Assembly: GCF_902804475.1 (NCBI RefSeq) | Contig: NZ_CADCSU010000099.1 | Span: 1 to 64,000 of the forward strand | DNA: 64,000 nt | Direction of reading: 5' to 3' | DNA from: Flavobacterium bizetiae | GTDB taxonomy: Bacteria; Bacteroidota; Bacteroidia; Flavobacteriales; Flavobacteriaceae | Shown here: piece by piece, positions 8,304 to 16,034 of the stretch | How the letters are laid out: each line of letters begins with the position of its first letter | Position numbering within the stretch: position 1 is the stretch's first letter | The notes under the pieces: model-generated | What the model saw: the letters and a program-made list of their open reading frames with translations, nothing else | What the model was told of the DNA's origin: nothing | Database searches by the model: none | Program-made: the position numbers and the translations under genes

Positions 8304-10151
8304 ATGAAAAAAAACTACTTTCTACTTTTATTGATGTTTACCGCCGTTGGCTTTGCCCAAATTCCTTCCGGATACTACAACACGGCAACCGGAACAGGCT
8401 ACACATTAAAAACTCAATTGTATAATATTATAAAAGGCCATACCGATAATGGATATGGTGGTTTATATACGACTTATGCAACATCGGATATCGATAATTT
8501 TTACGAAAACGACGGCTCTGTTTTAGACATGTATTCTGAAAATCCATCGGGAACAGATCCTTATAATTACAGCATTGCTACGACACAAAGATGCGGTAAT
8601 TATGTAAACGAAGGTGATTGTTATAATAGAGAACATATTATTCCGCAATCGGTTTTTAATGAGCAATCACCAATGGTTGCCGACGCGCATTTTATTACAC
8701 CAACTGACGGAAAAGTAAACGGAGTTCGTTCGAATTATCCTCATGGTGTTGTAGTATCCGCAACCGAAACAAGTCTTAACGGAAGTAAATTAGGCCCAAG
8801 TACCACTGCGGGTTATTCTGGTCTTGTTTTTGAACCTATTGACGAGTTTAAAGGTGATATTGCCCGAATGTATTTTTACTTCGCTACACGATATGAGAAT
8901 ACAGTTGCTGGATATTCGTACCCGATGTTCAACGGAACTTCTAACAAAGTATTTACACCGGCATTTTTAAGTCAATTGATTGCCTGGCACAATCAGGATC
9001 CTGTAAACGCGAGAGAAATTGCGAGAAATAATGCTATTTATGCACGCCAAAACAATCGTAACCCTTACATCGATCATCCTGAATATGTGGCAGCTGTCTG
9101 GACAACCGAAGCTGATGATACGACTCCTCCTTCGGCCGCATCAAATCTAGCTGTTACGGCAAGTACTTCAAATACCATTAGTTTAAGCTGGACTGCCGCT
9201 ACAGACAATGTTGGAATTGCCAGTTATGCTATTTATGTCAACAATATTTTCAAACAAAATGAAACGGGAACAACTGCTACTATTGCAGGTTTAACGCCGT
9301 CTACCACATACTCATTTTATGTAATTGCAAAAGATACTTCAAACAATTTATCACTGGCAACAAGTTCTGTTGACGGAAGTACGACTGCATCTACAGGCGG
9401 AGGAACAATTGCGAACGAAATTTTCTTTACAGAATATATCGAAGGATCTGGAAATAATAAATATTTAGAAATTTCAAATTTTACAGGAAGCACGGTAGAT
9501 TTAACAAAATATGCCATTAAAAAACAAATTAATGGTGCAGGTCCATGGACTTCTACGGCGGGATTACCACTTACGGGCACACTTGCACACGGAGCTTCGT
9601 ATGTAATCGCGTACAATCTGGGATTAACAACTTGTTTTAATCCGGCAAATGCGAATTTATCAAGTGGTGCTACAGAATTGCAATTTAACGGAAATGACCC
9701 TATCGGATTATTCAAAAATGATGTTTTAATTGACATTATAGGAACATTAGGCAATACCGCTAATTTTTCTATCGACGAAACTTTAAGAAGAAAACCAAGC
9801 ATTTCTGCTCCAAATACTACTTTCAATAAAACTGCAGAATGGGATGTTTACGCAAAAGACAAATGCGACGGATTAGGAACTCATTCACTTGCAAATTTAG
9901 CGGTTGGAGATTTTGATTTTGGTGATGTTTCACTTTATCCAAATCCTTCGAATGGGCAGTTTACCATTCAATTGAAAGATGCTAGTGAAAAATCAAATAT
10001 TGAGATTGTTTCGATATTAGGGCAAAAAGTATTTACAAAAACAAACAATGATGCTCTGCTTGTTACGATAAACAATATCCCAAAAGGAATTTACATTGTT
10101 CATATTACACAAGGTATAAAAACCAGCAGTAAAAAAATTATAATCAACTAA
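8304..10151 (+). CDS. T9SS-secreted endonuclease I with FN3 and lamin-tail domains
   Basis: A secreted nuclease that probably degrades environmental DNA or RNA. Domain order over 615 residues: signal peptide (1-18, cleavage after GFA), endonuclease I domain (about 25-255) with the His-Me motif NREHIIPQS (108-116) and DAHFITPTDGKVNG (127-140), fibronectin type III domain (about 275-355), lamin-tail domain (about 370-500), and a C-terminal type A T9SS sorting domain (about 540-615, PNPSNGQFTI through KKIIIN). This architecture is common in Flavobacterium exonucleolytic scavenging. The gene stands alone between a repeat-filled gap and a strong terminator. Confidence 0.92.
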   Translation: MKKNYFLLLLMFTAVGFAQIPSGYYNTATGTGYTLKTQLYNIIKGHTDNGYGGLYTTYATSDIDNFYENDGSVLDMYSENPSGTDPYNYSIATTQRCGNYVNEGDCYNREHIIPQSVFNEQSPMVADAHFITPTDGKVNGVRSNYPHGVVVSATETSLNGSKLGPSTTAGYSGLVFEPIDEFKGDIARMYFYFATRYENTVAGYSYPMFNGTSNKVFTPAFLSQLIAWHNQDPVNAREIARNNAIYARQNNRNPYIDHPEYVAAVWTTEADDTTPPSAASNLAVTASTSNTISLSWTAATDNVGIASYAIYVNNIFKQNETGTTATIAGLTPSTTYSFYVIAKDTSNNLSLATSSVDGSTTASTGGGTIANEIFFTEYIEGSGNNKYLEISNFTGSTVDLTKYAIKKQINGAGPWTSTAGLPLTGTLAHGASYVIAYNLGLTTCFNPANANLSSGATELQFNGNDPIGLFKNDVLIDIIGTLGNTANFSIDETLRRKPSISAPNTTFNKTAEWDVYAKDKCDGLGTHSLANLAVGDFDFGDVSLYPNPSNGQFTIQLKDASEKSNIEIVSILGQKVFTKTNNDALLVTINNIPKGIYIVHITQGIKTSSKKIIIN

Positions 10152-10175
10152 TTAAACGAGTGCTTACTAAATTTA

Positions 10176-10206
10176 AAAGCGGCAATATTTGCCGCTTTTT
10201 TTTGCT
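10176..10206 (+). terminator. Terminator after the secreted nuclease
   Basis: The stem AAAGCGGCAA/TTTGCCGCTTT with a 2-base loop is followed by a run of T on the plus strand, about 25 bases after the stop codon. Confidence 0.85.
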
Positions 10207-10508
10207 ATAAACTTTCATGCCTTTTTTTAACCATATAAGTAATATAAGAAAATTTAAGTTTTCTGTGTATTTACTAGTTGGCATTAAGTGAATTTAAGAA
10301 TTACAAATAAAAGCTTTACACCTTAGTGTCTGTGCGCGATTAAACCTTTTTACATATTATTTTATTCGTTCTTTTAAAATGAACTTATATAACTTATATG
10401 ATTAAAATTAGGCGCTAACTTTTTTTTCAAAAGAGTTTGTTTTCAAATTTGCGCTTGCTATTTATTTACACTAAATTTGCACCTCAATACAACAAACTAC
10501 ACAAAACA
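10207..10508. other. Intergenic region with ATAAGTAATATAAG repeats and the purL promoter
   Basis: Contains CCATATAAGTAATATAAG (10223-10240) and the inverted partner GAACTTATATAACTTATATG (10381-10400), a second inverted pair of the same dispersed family seen at 7947-8158. The purL promoter follows. Confidence 0.55.
10449..10479 (+). promoter_or_regulatory. purL promoter of Bacteroidota type
   Basis: TTG (10449-10451), 20 bases, then TAAATTTG (10472-10479), an exact TANNTTTG match. It predicts a transcript starting near 10485. This lies downstream of the ATG at 10437 and therefore decides the purL start. Confidence 0.7.
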
Positions 10509-13500
10509 ATGATCCATTTCTTTGAAAACCAAAGCAAAACTGTTTTTGCCGTACAAACGCAAAACGAAATTTCGGCTCAAGACATTTCAAAACTAAACTG
10601 GCTTTTTGCCAACTCTAATAAGATCGAAAAATCCGCCTTGACGGATTTTTTTGTTGGTCCTCGTGCCACTATGATCACACCTTGGAGTACAAATGCTGTA
10701 GAAATTACTCAAAATATGGGTATTCCGGGCATTATCAGAATTGAGGAATTTCATCCAGCAACGGAAGATTTCACTGATTTTGATCCGATGCTTTCACAAA
10801 AATTCAATCAATTAGATCAGGAGATTTTCACTATCAATGTTCAGCCGGAACCAATTCTGGAGATCGATGATATTGCGACTTATAATAAAGTTGAAGGTTT
10901 GGCTTTAAGCCAGGAAGAAGTAGATTATCTAGACAATCTTGCTTTAAAACTAGGAAGAAAGTTAACCGATTCTGAGATTTTTGCTTTCTCTCAAGCCAAT
11001 TCAGAGCACTGTCGTCACAAAATTTTCAACGGAACTTTTGTAATTGACGGTGAAGAAAAAGAAACTTCTCTTTTTAAATTAATCAAAAAGACATCACAGG
11101 AAAATCCTAACGATATCGTGTCTGCTTACAAAGACAACGTTGCTTTTGTAAAAGGACCAAAAGTGCAGCAGTTTGCACCAAAAACAGCTGACAAACCAGA
11201 TTATTACGAGATAAAAGAATTTGATTCGGTTTTATCTCTAAAAGCAGAAACACACAATTTCCCAACAACGGTTGAGCCTTTCAACGGAGCTGCAACAGGT
11301 TCAGGAGGAGAAATTCGTGACCGTTTAGCTGGTGGTCAAGGTTCTTTGCCATTGGCTGGAACAGCAGTTTACATGACTTCTTATTCTCGTTTGAATGACG
11401 ACAGAAAATGGGAAAATGCTGTTGAAGAAAGAAAATGGTTGTACCAAACTCCAATGGATATTTTGATCAAAGCTTCAAACGGAGCTTCTGATTTTGGAAA
11501 TAAATTCGGGCAACCGTTAATTACAGGTTCAGTTTTAACTTTCGAACATTCAGAAAACGACCGTAAAATTGGTTACGATAAAGTAATCATGCAAGCGGGC
11601 GGGATTGGTTACGGAAAATTAGATCAGGCAATCAAAAAGAAACCCCAAGAAGGAGATAAAATCGTAATTCTTGGTGGAGAAAATTACAGAATCGGAATGG
11701 GTGGAGCTGCGGTTTCATCTGCGGATACTGGAGCTTTTGGTTCAGGAATTGAATTAAATGCAATCCAACGTTCAAACCCGGAAATGCAAAAACGTGCTGC
11801 TAATGCCATTCGTGGTTTGGTAGAAAGCGACAATAACCCAATTGTTTCGATTCACGATCACGGAGCTGGAGGACACTTAAACTGTCTTTCGGAACTAGTA
11901 GAAGAAACTGGTGGTTTAATCGATTTAGATAAATTACCGGTTGGAGATCCTACTCTTTCTGCAAAAGAAATTATTGGTAACGAATCTCAGGAAAGAATGG
12001 GATTGGTTATTGGTCAAAAAGATATTGATACTTTACAAAGAATCGCTGACAGAGAGCGTTCGCCAATGTATCAGGTTGGAGATGTAACGGGAGATCACCG
12101 TTTTACATTCGAATCAAAATCAAATGGTTCTAAACCGATGGATTATGCTTTAGAAGATTTCTTCGGAAGTTCTCCTAAAACGGTTATGACAGATAAAACT
12201 ATCGATAGAAAATATGCTGATGTTGCTTACGACAAAGCAGATTTCGAAAAATACTTAAAAGACGTTTTACGTTTAGAAGCTGTTGCATCAAAAGACTGGT
12301 TGACTAATAAAGTGGATCGTTGTGTTGGTGGAAAAGTTGCTAAACAACAAAATGCAGGACCGCTTCAATTGCCTTTGAATAATGTTGGGGTTATGGCTCT
12401 GGATTATTTAGGAAAAGAAGGAATCGCGACTTCTATTGGTCACGCTCCTATCGCTGCTTTGATTGATCCGGTTGCAGGAAGTAGAAATGCTATTGCAGAA
12501 TCGTTATCAAACATTGTTTGGGCGCCAATTAAAGATGGTTTAAAAGGTATTTCATTATCTGCAAACTGGATGTGGGCTTGTAAAAACGAGGGTGAAGACG
12601 CTCGTTTATACGCTGCTGTTGAAGGTTGTTCAGATTTTGCAATCGAATTGGGAATCAATATTCCAACAGGAAAAGATTCACTTTCGATGAAACAAAAATA
12701 TACAAACGACGAAGTAATCGCACCGGGAACGGTTATTATTTCGGCTGGAGGAAACTGTACAGATATTAGAAAAGTCGTTGAACCAGTTTTACAGAAAAAC
12801 GGAGATTCTATCTATTATATCAATTTGTCACAAGATGATTTCAAATTAGGAGGTTCTTCTTTTGCACAAATCAGAAACACAATCGGAAACGAAACTTCTA
12901 CAATTAAAGACGCTTCTTTCTTCAAAAATGCTTTTAATACCGTTCAGGAATTAATCGGCGAAAGCCAAATTTTAGCCGGACACGATATCGGAAGCGGTGG
13001 TTTAATCACTACTTTATTAGAATTGTGTTTTGCTGATGTAAATCTTGGAGCAAAAATTGATTTCAGCGCTTTCGCGGAAAAAGACTTATTGAAAATCCTT
13101 TTCGCTGAAAACATCGGAATCGTTTTCCAGGCAAAATCTGATGCAGCGGTTGAAGCTAAATTAAATGCTAACAATATCGAATTCTTCAAAATTGGTTCAG
13201 TTCAGGAAACTGCAGCTTTAGAATTTGGAGATTATAAATTGGATATTCCAACTTACAGAGATATCTGGTTTGAAACTTCTTATTTATTAGATCAAAAACA
13301 ATCTAAAAACGGAAGAGCTCAGGCACGTTTCGAAAACTATAAAAATCAAGTTTTACAATATACTTTCCCAACGCACTTTACAGGAAAAAAACCAGTAATC
13401 GACGCTTCAAAACCAAGACCAAAAGCAGCTATTATTCGTGAAAAAGGAAGTAATTCTGAGCGTGAAATGGCAAATGCTATGTACTTAGCAGGTTTTGATG

Positions 13501-14162
13501 TAAAAGACGTTCACATGACCGATTTAATTTCTGGTCGTGAAACTCTTGAAGATATTCAGTTTATTGGTGCAGTTGGAGGATTCTCTAACTCAGATGTTTT
13601 AGGTTCTGCTAAAGGTTGGGCCGGAGCATTTTTATACAACGAAAAAGCAAAAACAGCTTTGGATAAATTCTTCAAAAGAGAGGACACTTTATCTGTTGGA
13701 ATCTGTAACGGATGTCAGTTGTTTATGGAATTGGAAGTTATTAATCCAGAGCATGAAGTTCACGGAAAAATGCTTCATAACGAAAGCCAGAAACACGAAA
13801 GTATCTTTACATCAGTAAAAGTTCAGGAAAACAATTCGGTTATGTTATCTACTTTGGCCGGAAGTACTTTAGGGGTTTGGGTTTCTCACGGAGAAGGAAA
13901 ATTCAATTTACCTTATGCAGAAGACCAATACAACATTGTTTCTAAATATGCTTACGAAGGTTATCCAGCAAACCCTAACGGTTCTGATTATAACACGGCA
14001 ATGATGTGTGATAAAACAGGAAGACATTTGGTTATGATGCCTCATATTGAGCGTTCGACTTTCCAATGGAACTGGGCTCATTATCCAAAAGACAGAAACG
14101 ACGAAGTTTCGCCTTGGCATGAAGCTTTTGTTAATGCAAGAAAATGGATTGAGAAAATCTAA
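10509..14162 (+). CDS. purL: Phosphoribosylformylglycinamidine synthase (single-chain PurL)
   Basis: Converts FGAR, glutamine and ATP to FGAM in purine synthesis. This is the large single-chain form with linker, two AIR-synthetase-like halves and a C-terminal class I glutaminase domain. Visible markers are the GGxGS/ATGSGGEIRDR segment, the IHDHGAGGHLN motif, and in the glutaminase part PKAAIIREKGSNSERE and the nucleophile segment GICNGCQLFMEL, with a histidine in MMPHIERS. I start it at ATG 10509 (MIHFFENQ), giving 1217 residues. The in-frame ATG at 10437 lies upstream of the predicted transcription start. It stands alone, with its own promoter and terminator. Confidence 0.97.
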   Translation: MIHFFENQSKTVFAVQTQNEISAQDISKLNWLFANSNKIEKSALTDFFVGPRATMITPWSTNAVEITQNMGIPGIIRIEEFHPATEDFTDFDPMLSQKFNQLDQEIFTINVQPEPILEIDDIATYNKVEGLALSQEEVDYLDNLALKLGRKLTDSEIFAFSQANSEHCRHKIFNGTFVIDGEEKETSLFKLIKKTSQENPNDIVSAYKDNVAFVKGPKVQQFAPKTADKPDYYEIKEFDSVLSLKAETHNFPTTVEPFNGAATGSGGEIRDRLAGGQGSLPLAGTAVYMTSYSRLNDDRKWENAVEERKWLYQTPMDILIKASNGASDFGNKFGQPLITGSVLTFEHSENDRKIGYDKVIMQAGGIGYGKLDQAIKKKPQEGDKIVILGGENYRIGMGGAAVSSADTGAFGSGIELNAIQRSNPEMQKRAANAIRGLVESDNNPIVSIHDHGAGGHLNCLSELVEETGGLIDLDKLPVGDPTLSAKEIIGNESQERMGLVIGQKDIDTLQRIADRERSPMYQVGDVTGDHRFTFESKSNGSKPMDYALEDFFGSSPKTVMTDKTIDRKYADVAYDKADFEKYLKDVLRLEAVASKDWLTNKVDRCVGGKVAKQQNAGPLQLPLNNVGVMALDYLGKEGIATSIGHAPIAALIDPVAGSRNAIAESLSNIVWAPIKDGLKGISLSANWMWACKNEGEDARLYAAVEGCSDFAIELGINIPTGKDSLSMKQKYTNDEVIAPGTVIISAGGNCTDIRKVVEPVLQKNGDSIYYINLSQDDFKLGGSSFAQIRNTIGNETSTIKDASFFKNAFNTVQELIGESQILAGHDIGSGGLITTLLELCFADVNLGAKIDFSAFAEKDLLKILFAENIGIVFQAKSDAAVEAKLNANNIEFFKIGSVQETAALEFGDYKLDIPTYRDIWFETSYLLDQKQSKNGRAQARFENYKNQVLQYTFPTHFTGKKPVIDASKPRPKAAIIREKGSNSEREMANAMYLAGFDVKDVHMTDLISGRETLEDIQFIGAVGGFSNSDVLGSAKGWAGAFLYNEKAKTALDKFFKREDTLSVGICNGCQLFMELEVINPEHEVHGKMLHNESQKHESIFTSVKVQENNSVMLSTLAGSTLGVWVSHGEGKFNLPYAEDQYNIVSKYAYEGYPANPNGSDYNTAMMCDKTGRHLVMMPHIERSTFQWNWAHYPKDRNDEVSPWHEAFVNARKWIEKI

Positions 14163-14181
14163 GAAATATATTTTACTAAAG

Positions 14182-14210
14182 ACGCCCGAATTGATCGGGC
14201 GTTTTTTTTT
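14182..14210 (+). terminator. purL terminator
   Basis: The stem ACGCCCGA/TCGGGCGT with an ATTGA loop (14182-14201) is followed by nine T. Confidence 0.9.
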
Positions 14211-14212
14211 CG

Positions 14213-14356
14213 CCACGAATTCCACGAATTTTCACGAATTAATTATTATAGCAACTGTTTATTAATTGCAAACAATTGAGCCGATTTTAAAATCATTTTA
14301 ATCTTTTAATCAGTGGCTATTTTTTAAATTAGTAATTCGTGGAATTCGTAGCAAAA
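14213..14356. repeat. Inverted repeat built from ACGAATTCCACGAATT
   Basis: ACGAATTCCACGAATT near the left end (from 14215) recurs in inverted orientation as AATTCGTGGAATTCGT (14337-14352), enclosing about 105 bases that also contain another CACGAATT. The whole unit sits exactly between purL's terminator and the 3' end of the hypE remnant. It may be a small mobile or REP-like element. Confidence 0.55.
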
Positions 14357-14372
14357 AACCTTTACAAGACAA

Positions 14373-15057
14373 TCAACAAATCCTTGGCAATTGTTCATCA
14401 ACTAAAGGATTCACCACCCTTTTTCCTCCAAAGGAACTTTCGATAATGATTTTTGATAGATATTCATCAGTAACAAAACCAATTGCTGAGGCATTTGAAT
14501 TTACTTTTTGTAAAATTGTCAGAACCTCATCTTTAATTTCAGGCGCGGCAACGTAAACAAAAATTCCTTCGTTTGATACATACAACGGATCTAGTCCTAA
14601 TACTTCGCAAGCGCTTTTTACCTGATTTTCTACTTTTATTTTATCTTCAAAAAGAAAAACTCCTAAATTGATTTCAGTTGCTATTTCATGCAAAACAGAA
14701 GTCAATCCACCACGTGTTGCGTCTCTTACAAAATGAATTTTATCTCCAAATTTTTCTATTAAATCTAAAACTATATGATTAAGATTGATTGTATCACTTA
14801 AAATATCACTTTCAAACTCCAATCCTTCACGCCCAGACATAATCGCCATTCCGTGTGACGCTATTGGTACGTTGATGATAATGACATCGTTTTCCTGAAT
14901 GTTTTGGATTTTGATATTAGCTTTTTCATGAACAATCCCAATTCCGGAAGTATTAATATAAATTTGATCTCCTTTTCCTCTTTCGACTACTTTAGTATCT
15001 CCGGTCACAATGTGAATATTTTGCTCTATCGGCTGCTTCTTTAATCGATTTTATAAT
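14373..15057 (-). pseudogene. hypE: Truncated, frameshifted hypE (hydrogenase maturation)
   Basis: HypE dehydrates the carbamoyl group on its C-terminal cysteine to supply cyanide ligands for [NiFe] hydrogenase. The surviving part covers roughly the last two thirds: VTGDTKVVERGKGD, HGMAIMSGREGL, VRDATRGGLTSVLHE and the hallmark C-terminal PRIC with its catalytic cysteine. Family members are about 330 residues; about 100-130 N-terminal residues are gone. Upstream of the ATG at 15008 the homology continues as IIKSIKEAADRA in another frame. Deleting one A from the four at 15019-15022 would restore KEAADRANIHIVTGDTK. The 5' truncation abuts an equally truncated hypD in the opposite orientation. 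Confidence 0.88.
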
Positions 15058-15058
15058 G

Positions 15059-15201
15059 ATCGCAGGACAAATCTTAACCGGAAACAAAAAGCCAAATCAA
15101 TGTCCTGAATTTGGTAAAAAAAATGCAAACCTTCTAATCCTCTTGGCGTGCCTATGGTTTCATCTGAAGGTGCTTGTGCGGCTTATTACAACTATTTATA
15201 A
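15059..15201 (+). pseudogene. hypD: 3' remnant of hypD (hydrogenase maturation)
   Basis: HypD carries an Fe-S cluster and helps build the Fe(CN)2CO group of [NiFe] hydrogenase. Only its C-terminal end remains. One frame reads IAGQILTGNKKPNQCPEFGK. After the run of eight A at 15116-15123 the next frame reads KCKPSNPLGVP and then MVSSEGACAAYYNYL followed by TAA (15199-15201). CPEFGKxC and MVSSEGACAAYY are the diagnostic HypD C-terminal motifs. A frameshift in the A-tract separates the two parts. About 85 percent of the gene is missing at the 5' side, where it meets the hypE remnant. Confidence 0.88.
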
Positions 15202-15202
15202 A

Positions 15203-15925
15203 ATTAAAATTATTGGATTATTCATTACAATTTATGCCGGATTAGAGCATACTTTTGAAGCAGATCATTTGTTGGCTGTAAACAATCTGGTTACAAATAG
15301 AAGTAAGATTAAAGATGCTCTAAAAGACGGAATGTTTTAGGGAATTGGACATACGGCTACCATTTTTATCGTAGGCGTTATTATGATTGGTTTTAAAATT
15401 TCGATAAACGAAAACGTCTTTAGTTATCTGGAAGCTATTGTGGGTTTAATGTTGATCATTTTAGGGGGCATTCGTTTATTTAAATTATTATACAAAAAAA
15501 GACACTCGCATACTTATTACCATAGTCATGAGCATACGCATCGTAATGGAGTTAGACATACGCACATGCACCCTCATACGTATTATCATTCGCACCCTAT
15601 TGCCTCTTTTAAACATGCTCATTTTGACGGATCAACCAATTACAAAACGGCATTTGGGGTTGGGCTTATTCATGGTCTGGCCGGAAGCGGATCTTTGGTG
15701 ATTCTGGTTATTTCGCAAATGAAAACCCCATTAGAAGGTCTTATGTATATTTTAATTTTTGGTATAGGATCCATCCTGGGTATGTTTATCGCATCTGGAT
15801 TATTTAGTATTCCTTTTACCAAGAGCATTCTTAAATCGCAAAAACTACAATATTCACTTATTATAATTTCTTCTGCAATTTGTATAGTTTTTGGATTTAA
15901 AATTATCTTTACTAATTTATTTTAA
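15203..15925 (+). pseudogene. Broken nickel permease gene (UreH/NicO-like, His-rich)
   Basis: An integral membrane metal transporter of the NicO/UreH-like type, presumably once supplying nickel to the hydrogenase. GLEHTFEADHLLAVNN carries the family's H-(A/T)-(F)-x-A-D-H signature in the first membrane helix. A histidine-rich loop (HSHTYYHSHEHTHRNG and following) and the later GLIHGLAGSGSLV helix complete the pattern. Two lesions are visible. A TAG at 15338-15340 lies in KDGMF-stop-GIGHT, where the family has tryptophan (TGG to TAG). There is also no ATG, GTG or TTG in frame between the hypD stop and the first conserved residues. The remaining 180 codons are intact. Confidence 0.82.
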
Positions 15926-16034
15926 AGGCTGAAAACTTATTTCCCCCTGATATTAAAAAGGCTCTAAGCCTAATTTAATGATATCTTAAGGTACTTTAAG
16001 AAGCTGTATTTAATGCGATAAATATCTTTGTCTC

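Noticed and set aside
14373-15925. Explaining the hyp locus breaks as sequencing errors only
   Set aside because: Two A/T-tract frameshifts could be errors, but the missing 5' ends of both hypE and hypD, the TAG codon and the absent start codon cannot all be.
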